From positions 33,081 through 97,080 of the forward strand of contig PHET01000009.1 of the NCBI GenBank assembly GCA_002841275.1: a stretch of 64,000 bases of DNA, given 5' to 3'. The notes under the pieces are model-generated. The model did no database searches. It was not told the origin of the DNA and worked only from the letters and a program-made list of their open reading frames with translations. Of this stretch, positions 9,142 through 17,346 are shown piece after piece. Within the stretch, counting starts at the first letter, position 1. Each line of letters starts with the position of its first letter. A program made the position numbers and the translations under genes. Source of the stretch: Actinobacteria bacterium HGW-Actinobacteria-7 (GTDB taxonomy: Bacteria > Actinomycetota > Coriobacteriia > Anaerosomatales > PHET01).

Positions 9142-9318
9142 TAGGCTTCGCCTTGCCAGCGGCCCGGCTCATACGGTCGAACCAACATCTCTCTTTCGGG
9201 AGCCTCACATTTCGTGGCAGACAGGGATCCCTGATTCAGGGGGAAGCTGGAAGTCGCGGTGCGGGCACCCACCTGCTGAGGCAGGTTCACCCGTCGGGCT
9301 ATGGCAGGGCGGGGCGTA
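9142..9318 (+). ncRNA. ssrS: Candidate 6S RNA (RNA polymerase-binding regulator)
   Basis: The aspS-to-lipoprotein gap can fold into the rod expected of 6S RNA. Bases 9145-9158 pair without a gap with 9302-9315 (14 pairs, a few G-U). After a 2x1 internal loop, 9161-9168 pair with 9293-9300. On the 3' side of the open centre, 9271-9276 and 9281-9286 form a 6-pair hairpin with loop TGAG, a feature also known in the central bubble of 6S RNAs. Length is about 177 bases and a promoter sits at the right distance. B. subtilis bsrA (6S-1) lies at the same place after aspS. 6S RNA binds housekeeping RNA polymerase and damps transcription in stationary phase. The apical stem could not be resolved by eye. 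Confidence 0.62.
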
Positions 9319-9342
9319 AACGTCGCAGTTGGAGGCAGGAGC

Positions 9343-9927
9343 ATGCGCAGACTAGTCGTAGCATTTGTCGTAGCAGGGCTGGCGTTCTCGCTTGTCGGAT
9401 GTGGTGGAGGGGGCGATGCACCCGCGGCTGAGACCCCGGCCGTTGTTCCCGATGCATTCGCACCATCCGGCGCTCCTGCAGAGCCTGTCCCCGACTACTC
9501 CGCCGAGGAGACGGCGACCTTCGAGCTGTTTCCGATGGGCGAAGACGTCCCGAAGACCGTCTCGGACAGGCTCGCCGAGAAGCAGCCGATGGCACTTCTG
9601 TTCGTGGACTCCGCCCAGAAGGACAGCGATGACTTGACGGCCGAGGTCAAAGCCGTTGTTGAGGAGAACAAGGGACTCATCGATCTTCTTGTCTACGATG
9701 TCGGCAAGTACTCCGGCGTGGACAAAGACGGGCGGATCACAATTGATGAACAGCAACTCAATGAAGACCCGAAGGCACAGGAATCGGTAGTGCTTGCTCG
9801 GGCGCTCGGTGTGAATTTCTCGCCATACGTCATCATCGTGGATGACCAGGGATACATCATCTACCGGCACAGTGGCTACGTTGATTCGGGCCTCCTCGAG
9901 CGCCAGGTGCAGCGTGTGACTGAGTGA
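9343..9927 (+). CDS. Lipoprotein with thioredoxin-like fold lacking CxxC
   Basis: A 194-residue secreted protein. The signal peptide MRRLVVAFVVAGLAFSLVGC ends in a lipobox, and the only Cys is the one that would be lipidated. A Pro/Ala-rich linker follows. The C-terminal half (MALLFVDSAQK, then FSPYVIIVDDQGYIIYRHSG) follows the thioredoxin pattern, including the Pro before the fourth strand, but the CxxC site is replaced by Ser/Ala/Gln/Lys. It is therefore probably not a redox enzyme and may act as a binding or chaperone module outside the membrane. The ATG at 9343 has GGAGGCAGG upstream; an in-frame start at 9301 would fall inside the RNA structure. It overlaps rarA by four bases. Confidence 0.75.
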   Translation: MRRLVVAFVVAGLAFSLVGCGGGGDAPAAETPAVVPDAFAPSGAPAEPVPDYSAEETATFELFPMGEDVPKTVSDRLAEKQPMALLFVDSAQKDSDDLTAEVKAVVEENKGLIDLLVYDVGKYSGVDKDGRITIDEQQLNEDPKAQESVVLARALGVNFSPYVIIVDDQGYIIYRHSGYVDSGLLERQVQRVTE

Positions 9928-11219
9928 CGGTTCACGTGCAGTCCCTCTTTGACGAAGATGAGAAGAAGGCGCGTGCTGCCGTTGCGCCGCTCGCTGCTCG
10001 TATGAGGCCCAGAACACTCGACGAATTCGTTGGTCAGGGCAAGGCGGTCGGCGAGGGCACGTGGCTGCGCAGGGCAATCCAAAACGACGCTCTCTCGTCT
10101 GTTGTGCTGTTCGGTCCGGCCGGGACGGGAAAGACGAGCCTCGCGCGAATCGTCGCCGACGCAACGAACGCTCACTTCGAAGAGGTCTCTGCGGTCACAT
10201 CCGGCGTTGCGGATCTGAGGCGGGCTATCGAGGCCGCCACCGAGCGTCTGGCTATGAACGGACGCCGGACGATTCTGTTCATCGACGAGATTCATCGCTT
10301 CAGCAAGTCCCAGCAGGACGCGTTGTTGCACGCCGTGGAGGACAGGATCGTGGTTCTCATAGGTGCAACCACCGAGAACCCGTTGTTCGAAGTGAATGCG
10401 CCCCTGGTCAGCCGCTCGCGTGTGATTGAGCTTGAGTCACTTTCCGATGAAGATGTTTCCAAGCTGCTTGATCGCGCCTTGAGTGATGAGCGCGGTCTGT
10501 CCGGAGCGATGGAACTCGCTGACGCTGCGCGCGAGGCGATAGTTAGAAGTGCTGGCGGAGATGCCAGAGTCGCCCTGACGACGCTCGAACTCGCCGCGGA
10601 GTGCGTGACCTCCGCTGCTGGGCAAGCGCCGCGCATCACTCTGGAGCAGGTCGCCGAGGCAAGCCCGTCGCGGATACTCCCGTACGACAAGAACGGTGAT
10701 GTTCACTACGATGTGGTGAGCGCTTTCATCAAGTCCATGCGAGGCAGCGATCCCGATGCGGCGGTGTACTGGCTTGCCCGCATGCTCCATGGGGGTGAGG
10801 ACCCGAAGTTCATCGCTCGCCGGATGGTCATCCTGGCGTCCGAAGACATCGGAAATGCAGATTCCCAGGCGCTGCTCATCGCGGATGCTGCTTTTCGCGC
10901 CGTTGAGACAATCGGGTTGCCCGAGTGCCGAATCGCTCTCTCACAGGCCGCGATCTACCTGGCTTTGGCTCCCAAATGCAATGCGGAGTACGTGGCGATC
11001 GATGCTGCACTCGCTGAGGTCAACAACGGACCCGCGCGCCGTGTCCCCAACCATCTCAGGGATCGTCATCGACCCGGTTCCGACAATTACGCCAGCTATG
11101 TGTATCCACATGACCATCCTGCCGAGGCAGCTGTTCAGGAATACCTGCCTGAAGGTCTGAGCAGGGGAGACTTCTACAGACCACGACATTTGGAAGGCGG
11201 AGCCACCGGGCCGGAGTGA
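9924..11219 (+). CDS. rarA: Replication-associated recombination ATPase RarA (MgsA)
   Basis: A 431-residue AAA+ ATPase that acts at stalled forks and is related to clamp loaders. Walker A is GPAGTGKTS and Walker B is LFIDEIHRF, followed by sensor 1 (GATTEN) and the family's C-terminal region (YDKNGDVHYDVVSAFIKS, GGEDPKFIARRM, ASEDIGNAD). It starts at GTG within the stop codon of the lipoprotein gene (GTGA overlap), so the two are translated together. B. subtilis rarA (yrvN) likewise lies shortly after aspS and 6S RNA. Confidence 0.96.
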   Translation: MTVHVQSLFDEDEKKARAAVAPLAARMRPRTLDEFVGQGKAVGEGTWLRRAIQNDALSSVVLFGPAGTGKTSLARIVADATNAHFEEVSAVTSGVADLRRAIEAATERLAMNGRRTILFIDEIHRFSKSQQDALLHAVEDRIVVLIGATTENPLFEVNAPLVSRSRVIELESLSDEDVSKLLDRALSDERGLSGAMELADAAREAIVRSAGGDARVALTTLELAAECVTSAAGQAPRITLEQVAEASPSRILPYDKNGDVHYDVVSAFIKSMRGSDPDAAVYWLARMLHGGEDPKFIARRMVILASEDIGNADSQALLIADAAFRAVETIGLPECRIALSQAAIYLALAPKCNAEYVAIDAALAEVNNGPARRVPNHLRDRHRPGSDNYASYVYPHDHPAEAAVQEYLPEGLSRGDFYRPRHLEGGATGPE

Positions 11220-11326
11220 ATGGCTCCCCAGCGGTGTATTTGGCGATTCCCACCTCGGGCCGACAGCCAGAAGTTCGTGTGGCTCTGATAGACTGATTGT
11301 GGTCATGTTGCCATTCAGGAGGCCCT

Positions 11327-11743
11327 GTGGACGTGCTTCAGATCGTGCTCGTTGCGGTACTTGTCCTGGCCGGCGCGCTTTGTGGCGTGGCGGTGTGGGC
11401 CCTGCGTGATCTGGTCGTGACTTCCCGGTCCCTTCGCCTGACGTCCGAGCAGGTTCGTTCTCGTCTCGTTCCATTGCTCGACAAGGCCGATGTCACGGTG
11501 GACGCTGTCAACGTCGAGCTGCTTCGTCTTGACGGCATCATCACGCAGTTTGAGGACACTTCATCTCGCGTGAGCCACGCCTCGGCGACCATCACCGATA
11601 TCGTAAATGCGCCCGCGGGGCTGGTGAGTGAGGCGGCGTTGCGAATGAGGCAGGCGTGGAAGGATCGCAAACGCACTCAGTCAGCCGGCGGATCGTCCGA
11701 GCCGCACCACAACCGTGATGAAGAAGGCGACCAGATTTCGTGA
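11327..11743 (+). CDS. DUF948-like single-pass membrane protein
   Basis: A 138-residue protein with one N-terminal membrane helix (VLQIVLVAVLVLAGALCGVAVWAL), then a helical stretch rich in Leu, Val and Ser/Thr with coiled-coil character, and a charged tail (WKDRKRTQ). This pattern fits the DUF948/YtxG group of general-stress-associated proteins, but I cannot prove membership. The GTG at 11327 follows AGGAGG; an earlier in-frame start at 11297 lacks such a site. It heads a tightly packed operon with an RsbW-like protein and a sigma factor, which fits an envelope or stress role. Confidence 0.65.
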   Translation: MDVLQIVLVAVLVLAGALCGVAVWALRDLVVTSRSLRLTSEQVRSRLVPLLDKADVTVDAVNVELLRLDGIITQFEDTSSRVSHASATITDIVNAPAGLVSEAALRMRQAWKDRKRTQSAGGSSEPHHNRDEEGDQIS

Positions 11744-11760
11744 GCGCGACCGGAGGTACT

Positions 11761-12156
11761 ATGTCTAGTGATCAGGTGATCGTGACCGTTCCGGCCATGG
11801 GGGCGTATGCCAAGACCCTGAGGATGACTGCGGCGGTATTGGCGGCCCGATTGGGCATGAGCTACGACGAAGTCGAGGATGTACGACTCGCTGCAGAAGA
11901 GGCATTCGTCTACGCGGCTGACACGGTGGCGGAGGGTGAGCCACTTTCGTTTGTCTTTACCGTAGGCAGCGATGAACTCGGCCTCGCTGTGGGACTGGGA
12001 TCAGAGCGACTCACCGACGAAGAGGTCGAACGCCGCGCTTCATATGCGACCTTCATTCTCGAGTCTGTGTGCGACACCTTTGAACTCGTGAGTGACGAGT
12101 TCGGCGTTGGTTCTTTGCGGCTCTCCAAGCGCTCGGAGTGCGTCGATGGTCTATAG
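11761..12156 (+). CDS. Degenerate RsbW/SpoIIAB-like anti-sigma protein
   Basis: A 131-residue protein with the size and outline of RsbW-type anti-sigma kinases and placed directly before a SigB/SigF-type sigma gene, with which it overlaps by 11 bases. The helix that should carry the N box reads EEAFVYAAD: the Glu stays (E47) but the Mg/ATP-binding Asn is Tyr (Y51). The Gly-rich ATP-lid motifs between about residues 75 and 95 are also missing, while the C-terminal segment (FILESVCDTFELVSD) resembles the family. I infer that it holds the sigma factor without being an active kinase. The ATG has GGAGGT just upstream; a GTG at 11740 overlapping the previous stop is the alternative. Confidence 0.72.
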   Translation: MSSDQVIVTVPAMGAYAKTLRMTAAVLAARLGMSYDEVEDVRLAAEEAFVYAADTVAEGEPLSFVFTVGSDELGLAVGLGSERLTDEEVERRASYATFILESVCDTFELVSDEFGVGSLRLSKRSECVDGL

Positions 12157-12931
12157 TCGTCGCCCTGCCAAGCAGACGCGCAGATTGACCTGGGACAAGC
12201 CCCACACCAAGGAGCTCTTTCGCCGGTATCGTCTTGAGGCCGACGAGGACGCGCGCGACGAGCTGATCACGATGTACCTCAACTTGGTGAAGTACCTTGC
12301 GAGCCGGTTCAGGAATCGCGGCGAACCCATCGATGACCTGATCCAGGTCGGCACCATCGGTCTCATTAAGGCTATCGATCGGTTCGACATCGAGCGCCAA
12401 GTGGAGTTCACCACGTACGCCACACCCACGATTGTCGGTGAGCTCAAGCGGTACTTCCGAGACAAGGGGTGGGCGATCAAGGTTCCTCGTCGCCTGCAGG
12501 AGCTGTCGTTCAAGGTGAACCAAGCGGTGGACGCACTCACCCAGCGGCTTCAGCGTTCTCCGTCAATCGCCGAGATCGCTGAGTATCTTGAAGTGACAAC
12601 GGAAGAAGTTCTTGAGGCGATGGAAACCAGCGAAGCATACAACTTCGTATCGCTCGAGAACGATCGCAGCGGGGATGGCGCTGAGACATTCAGCATCTTG
12701 GAGTACGTGGGTAAAGACGATGTGTTGATGCTCGCGGTCGACGACAGAACCACACTCCAGGCGGCTTTCAAAGAACTGAGTCCGCAAGAACAGCGGGTCA
12801 TGTACCTTCGCTTCTTCCGAGGGCTCACGCAGACCGAGATCGCGCGGCAGCTCGATATTTCCCAGATGCAGGTGTCCCGACTGCTGCGAAGGACTCTGAG
12901 AATCCTGCGCGAGAATATCGTGAGGGACTAG
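12146..12931 (+). CDS. SigB/SigF/SigG-family RNA polymerase sigma factor
   Basis: A 261-residue alternative sigma factor. Region 2 contains NLVKYLASRF, DLIQVGTIGLIKAIDRFD and FTTYATPTIVGELKRYFRD. Region 3 begins KVPRRLQEL, and region 4 ends in the helix-turn-helix TQTEIARQLDISQMQVSRLLRR. This is the group controlled by RsbW-type partners in stress responses and sporulation. The ATG at 12146 has GGAG seven bases upstream and lies inside the end of the anti-sigma gene. No anti-anti-sigma (RsbV/SpoIIAA) gene is visible nearby. The next gene starts one base after its stop, so the sigma factor shares a transcript with alaS and ruvX. Confidence 0.93.
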   Translation: MVYSRRPAKQTRRLTWDKPHTKELFRRYRLEADEDARDELITMYLNLVKYLASRFRNRGEPIDDLIQVGTIGLIKAIDRFDIERQVEFTTYATPTIVGELKRYFRDKGWAIKVPRRLQELSFKVNQAVDALTQRLQRSPSIAEIAEYLEVTTEEVLEAMETSEAYNFVSLENDRSGDGAETFSILEYVGKDDVLMLAVDDRTTLQAAFKELSPQEQRVMYLRFFRGLTQTEIARQLDISQMQVSRLLRRTLRILRENIVRD

Positions 12932-14140
12932 ATGATGAACACTCCCGAATCGCGGCTCATGCGTTGGCGCACGACGGCCAACGCAGCGTGGGCGATCATT
13001 GGCGTGCTGCTGCTTGTGAGCGCAGCCGGCCTGCTGATCGGGCGGATATCCAGTGCGCTGGCCCCTTTCGTGTTGGCGTTCGTCGTGGTCTTTCTCATGC
13101 AGGGTGCGGTGGCGTGGCTTGAGAAGCGACACATGCCACGTACGCAAGCCGTAGCAGCGTGCTTCCTGCTGGGCTTTGTGGTGCTGACGATTGTGGGCGT
13201 AGTGCTCGTGCCGATCGTCGGTCGTCAGCTTGCAGAGTTCGCTTCGGCGGTTCCGGGATACCTGACCAAAGGCGAAGCGGTCATTCAGCAGATGCAGACG
13301 CAGTACAACAACGTGGTGATTCCCGACTGGGTCAGGGAAGTTGCGACTTCGGTTGCGCAGTCGTTCTCGCAGGTCTTGGTGCGGCTCGGAAACGGCATCG
13401 CTTCGGGGATTGTCGGTGCGGGATCCGGCATTGCTGCCGTGGTGTTCGACCTGTTTCTCGGATCGGTCATCGCATTCTGGGTGCTCAAGGACTTGCCCAA
13501 GATCCGTGAGGAACTGATCACTCTCGCTGGCGAGAAGTACGAGGCGGATCTTGAGAACCTGGTGTCCACGGTCGTCCGTGTCGTAGGGGGTTACCTCAAC
13601 GGGCAGACCGTGGCTTCTGTGGTCACAGGGACGCTTGCGGGCATCGGGCTGGCCATTCTGCACGTGCCCTTCGCACTTGTTCTTGGAATCATCACGCTCG
13701 TCTTGAACTACGTGCCCTATGTGGGCCCGCTTGTCTCCGGGCTGATCGCTGCAGTGGTGGCCGGGCTTATGGTAAGTCCACTTGCCGCGCTTCTGGCAAT
13801 CGTCATCGTAGTTGCAGCCCAGCAGCTCACTGACCTGTTCGTGACTCCGCGGGTCATGGCCGAGCAGGTCGACCTGCATCCGACCCTCGTGATATTCTCG
13901 CTCCTCGTTGGCGGCACGCTGTTCGGGTTCTGGGGCATGATATTCGCCATTCCAGTGGCTGCTACCGGTAAAGGTCTGTTCGTGTACTACTGGGAGAGGC
14001 GCACGCAGCGCACGCTGGGTTCGCACGATGGCGCGCTCTTTCGTGTGTGCCCCGAGGTGGGCACGGAGCATGTTCACGCTGAAGCGAAAGCCGATACGGT
14101 TTCGGAGTCGGATGAACCCACTGGGAAGGTGAGCGAGTAA
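12932..14140 (+). CDS. AI-2E family (UPF0118, YrrI-type) membrane protein
   Basis: A 402-residue integral membrane protein with about eight helices. Two lie at the N terminus, then comes the usual long soluble stretch, then a membrane block containing the family motif LNYVPYVGPLVSG and the segment DLFVTPRVMAEQVDLHPTLVI. Relatives include TqsA and various ion or small-molecule exporters, so the substrate is open. B. subtilis yrrI, of the same family, also lies just upstream of alaS. It starts directly after the sigma-factor stop codon and alaS starts directly after its own stop. Confidence 0.9.
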   Translation: MMNTPESRLMRWRTTANAAWAIIGVLLLVSAAGLLIGRISSALAPFVLAFVVVFLMQGAVAWLEKRHMPRTQAVAACFLLGFVVLTIVGVVLVPIVGRQLAEFASAVPGYLTKGEAVIQQMQTQYNNVVIPDWVREVATSVAQSFSQVLVRLGNGIASGIVGAGSGIAAVVFDLFLGSVIAFWVLKDLPKIREELITLAGEKYEADLENLVSTVVRVVGGYLNGQTVASVVTGTLAGIGLAILHVPFALVLGIITLVLNYVPYVGPLVSGLIAAVVAGLMVSPLAALLAIVIVVAAQQLTDLFVTPRVMAEQVDLHPTLVIFSLLVGGTLFGFWGMIFAIPVAATGKGLFVYYWERRTQRTLGSHDGALFRVCPEVGTEHVHAEAKADTVSESDEPTGKVSE

Positions 14141-16771
14141 GTGAACTCCGCTGAGATCCGTGAGAGTTTCCTGACATTCTTTGAAAGCAAGGGATGTCGT
14201 CGGTGGCCGAGCTCGTCGCTGATACCTGACGATCCATCGCTGCTGTTGACGACCGCTGGCATGGTGCAGTTCAAGCCGGTGTTCCTCGGTTTTCAGGATC
14301 TCGGATTCACACGCGCCACGACCGTGCAGAAGTGCGTCAGGACGACCGACATCGACATCATCGGCACGACCGGCCGTCATCACAGCTTCTTCGAGATGCT
14401 GGGCAATTTCAGTTTTGGTGACTATTTCAAGCGCGAAGCGATCCGTTGGTCATGGGAGTATTCAGCTGATGTGCTCGGTCTCGATATGAATCGAGTGTGG
14501 GCATCGATCTACGAGGACGACGACGAGTCGGAGACGCTCTGGCTTGAGGAGTCCGGCGTGCCGCTGGAGCGGATCGTGCGGATGGGCGCGAAGGACAACT
14601 TCTGGTCTGCCGGCCCCACAGGGCCGTGCGGTCCGTGTTCGGAGCTCTACTACGATCAAGGTGCCGAAGTCGGTTGCGGTTCTGCCGACTGCGCCCCCGG
14701 TTGTGACTGCGACAGGTTCCTCGAGTACTGGAACCTGGTCTTTATGCAGTACGACCGCCAGGAGGATGGCACGCTGATGCCTCTACCGAAGCAGAACATC
14801 GACACAGGGATGGGTCTCGAACGTATCGCGGCTATTCTGCAGGGTGTGCACTCGAACTATGAGACCGATGTCTTGCGTGGACTCATGGCCTTGGCCGAGC
14901 AAATCACGGGCGTCGAATACGGGCACGGTGGGCGAGATGACACGTCACTTCGCATCATCGCCGATCACGCGCGTGCAGTGACGTTCATGATCGCGGACGG
15001 CATTCTGCCCTCGAATGAAGGCCGCGGATACGTCCTGCGCCGCTTGTTGCGACGTGCTGTTCGTCACGGCAGACTGCTTGGCGTCGATGACGTCTTCTTC
15101 ATCCGTCTAGTGGCCGATGTCATCGAGCGCATGGGCGCCGCGTACCCCGAGATCGTCAGTCACAGGGACCTGATCGACCGGATCGTACGCAGTGAGGAAG
15201 ATCGTTTCGGCGCCACCTTGAAGACGGGCGTCTCGTTCCTGGACGCCGAGCTTGCCGCTTTGGCTGCGAGCGGCTCCTCCCAGCTCGATGGACAGATTGC
15301 ATTCACACTCCATGATACCTATGGATTCCCATTCGAACTGACCGCAGAGATCGCGGCCGAGAAGGGGCTGACCGTCGACGAAGCGTCCTTCAAAGCAGAG
15401 ATGGAACTCCAGCGGAAGCGTGCGCGCTCGCACGTGAAGGACGATTCGTGGAAGACCTACGGTGGCACCTACTCGGAGATGGCGAAGCGTGTCCCGCCCA
15501 CCGACTTTGTCGGGTACGAGTTTGACGAGGCGGACGCCACGGTACTCGGTCTTGTTGCCGACGGTCGACCGATTGAATTGGGCACCAAGGGCATGAAGGT
15601 TGAGGTCGTCTTGGACCGCACCCCGTTCTACGGCGAACAGGGCGGCCAGGTGGGCGACACGGGATTCCTCTATACCGATTCCGGCGCTCGAATCCGAATC
15701 GACAACACGCTGATTCCCGAGGCCGGGCTCTACGCTCACACGGGAGAGATCGAGGAAGGTACCCTTGGCGCCGGCGAGGCTGTGCACGGCGCCATCGACG
15801 TGATGCGGCGCGAAAGGATAAGGCGCAACCACACGGCGACCCACCTGTTGCACTGGGCGCTTCGGCTGGTCTTGGGTGAGCATGCGACACAGGCGGGCTC
15901 GATGGTGTCACCCGATAGGCTGAGGTTCGACTTCACCCATTTCGAGGGCATGAGCCAGGCCCAGATCGACAAGGTTGAGCGTCTGGTCAACGCGAAGGTG
16001 TTTGAGAATCATCCCGTTCGCGCCTACGAGACGTCGCTGGCTTCGGCGCGAGAAGCGGGGGTCACCGCACTCTTTGGTGAGAAGTACCACGACTTCGTTC
16101 GGGTGCTTGAGGTCGGAAACTTCAGCAAGGAACTGTGTGGTGGCACGCACATCTCATCGACAACGGAGATCGGGTTCATCAAGATCACGTCAGAAAGCTC
16201 TGTGGGTGCGAGCCTGCGACGCATCGAGGCTGTCACCAGCGGTGATGCGTATGCATACGTTCGCGGTGAAGAGGACGAATTGTCACAGGCAGCAGCCGCG
16301 CTCAAGGTCTCCGCGCGCGATGTGGCCGAGAAGGCTGCGGCCTTGGTCAAGCGCGCCAAGGAACTCGAGGCCGGAGCATCCAAGATCAAGGCCGCCGTTT
16401 CGGATGACGTGCTCGAGTCAATGATGGCCACATCGATCGATGTCGGCGGGTATCGCGTTGTCGTGGCGCGCGTTGCAGAGGTTCAAGCGCAAGGCCTGCG
16501 GGGCGTATGGGACATTCTTCGAGAGCGGGGAGCCGACGCAGCGGTTCTGATTGCGACTGATCCACAGACCGCGAAAGCTGTATTCCTTGCAGCTGGATGT
16601 GATTCAGCAGTGGGCGCAGGCTTCAATGCGGGCGCTGTCGTTCGTGCGATGGCCGAGGCGGTCGGTGGTCGTGGTGGGGGAAAGCCGGCGATGGCGCAAG
16701 GCGGAGCCGACGATGGTTCACGAATCGATCAAGCGGTTGACGCCGCTCGCACGGCTCTCGGCGTCGGATAG
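14141..16771 (+). CDS. alaS: Alanyl-tRNA synthetase
   Basis: An 876-residue class II synthetase of normal length. The N-terminal aminoacylation domain starts AEIRESFLTFFESKGC and includes GRHHSFFEMLGNFSFGDYF. The editing domain carries the zinc ligands in HTATHLLHWAL and CGGTH. The C-terminal DHHA1-type domain ends in GGRGGGKPAMAQGG. The start is GTG, preceded by GGAAGG within the previous reading frame. The gene touches the AI-2E gene and is followed 11 bases later by ruvX, the same order as in B. subtilis (yrrI-alaS-yrrK, with only a small gene in between there). Confidence 0.98.
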   Translation: MNSAEIRESFLTFFESKGCRRWPSSSLIPDDPSLLLTTAGMVQFKPVFLGFQDLGFTRATTVQKCVRTTDIDIIGTTGRHHSFFEMLGNFSFGDYFKREAIRWSWEYSADVLGLDMNRVWASIYEDDDESETLWLEESGVPLERIVRMGAKDNFWSAGPTGPCGPCSELYYDQGAEVGCGSADCAPGCDCDRFLEYWNLVFMQYDRQEDGTLMPLPKQNIDTGMGLERIAAILQGVHSNYETDVLRGLMALAEQITGVEYGHGGRDDTSLRIIADHARAVTFMIADGILPSNEGRGYVLRRLLRRAVRHGRLLGVDDVFFIRLVADVIERMGAAYPEIVSHRDLIDRIVRSEEDRFGATLKTGVSFLDAELAALAASGSSQLDGQIAFTLHDTYGFPFELTAEIAAEKGLTVDEASFKAEMELQRKRARSHVKDDSWKTYGGTYSEMAKRVPPTDFVGYEFDEADATVLGLVADGRPIELGTKGMKVEVVLDRTPFYGEQGGQVGDTGFLYTDSGARIRIDNTLIPEAGLYAHTGEIEEGTLGAGEAVHGAIDVMRRERIRRNHTATHLLHWALRLVLGEHATQAGSMVSPDRLRFDFTHFEGMSQAQIDKVERLVNAKVFENHPVRAYETSLASAREAGVTALFGEKYHDFVRVLEVGNFSKELCGGTHISSTTEIGFIKITSESSVGASLRRIEAVTSGDAYAYVRGEEDELSQAAAALKVSARDVAEKAAALVKRAKELEAGASKIKAAVSDDVLESMMATSIDVGGYRVVVARVAEVQAQGLRGVWDILRERGADAAVLIATDPQTAKAVFLAAGCDSAVGAGFNAGAVVRAMAEAVGGRGGGKPAMAQGGADDGSRIDQAVDAARTALGVG

Positions 16772-16782
16772 CGCTGCACCCG

Positions 16783-17232
16783 GTGAGGGTTATCGGTCTC
16801 GATATCGGTGAGAAGCGAATCGGTGTGGCGGTGTCCGACCCGTCGCAGACCGTCGCATCGCCTCTTGTGGTCTTGGATGCCGCACGCGTTCGGGGTGACG
16901 CGCGGGAACTGCTGCGCTTGGTCGAGGACTATGAGGCGGGCTGTATCGTCGTGGGGCTGCCGCTCTCACTCGACGGAACTGAGGGGCCTCAAGCCACTCA
17001 TGTGAGGGTGGTGGCGGCTCGCCTCGCCTCAGTGATACCGATTCCCTTCGAGTACTTCGATGAGCGACACTCCTCATCGCAGGCCAGGCGAGCCCTCACT
17101 TTGGGTGGAGTCTCCGAACGGCGGCAGCGTGGGGCGGTTGACAGTGTGGCTGCAGCGCTGTTCCTTCAGAACTATCTTGACTCGCGTCGACCTCCCGGAG
17201 AAGGAGTGACCGATGATGCCGGTGTTGTCTAG
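16783..17232 (+). CDS. ruvX: Putative Holliday junction resolvase / pre-16S rRNA nuclease (YqgF/RuvX)
   Basis: A 149-residue RNase H-fold protein beginning MRVIGLDIGEKRIGVAVSD, with VVGLPLSLDGTEG, the acidic YFDERHSS segment and a C-terminal DSVAAALFLQNYLD carrying the last catalytic Asp. Family members mature the 5' end of 16S rRNA and have been proposed as Holliday junction resolvases. The start is GTG, 11 bases after alaS. Confidence 0.94.
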   Translation: MRVIGLDIGEKRIGVAVSDPSQTVASPLVVLDAARVRGDARELLRLVEDYEAGCIVVGLPLSLDGTEGPQATHVRVVAARLASVIPIPFEYFDERHSSSQARRALTLGGVSERRQRGAVDSVAAALFLQNYLDSRRPPGEGVTDDAGVV

Positions 17233-17268
17233 TCCTCAGAGTGAATACCGATACTATGGGGAAGGGCC

Positions 17269-17302
17269 CGGACGGCATGCGGGTGACTCGACCGGCCGTC
17301 CG
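17269..17302 (+). repeat. Inverted repeat in the leader of the ABC transporter genes
   Basis: Perfect 8-base arms (CGGACGGC and GCCGTCCG) around an 18-base loop. A TACTAT (-10-like) box lies 12 bases upstream at 17252-17257, but no good -35 box sits at the right distance. The hairpin may therefore lie in the 5' untranslated leader or serve as an operator. Confidence 0.35.
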
Positions 17303-17346
17303 CGTACGTGTGCTGTTCCGCCGCGTTCCATGGAGGTGCAAGGGCA

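Noticed and set aside
12563..14383. A minus-strand open frame of 606 codons across the sigma factor and AI-2E genes
   Set aside because: Same reason: the plus-strand genes have clear motifs, and the antisense product is rich in His, Arg and Gln without any recognisable domain.
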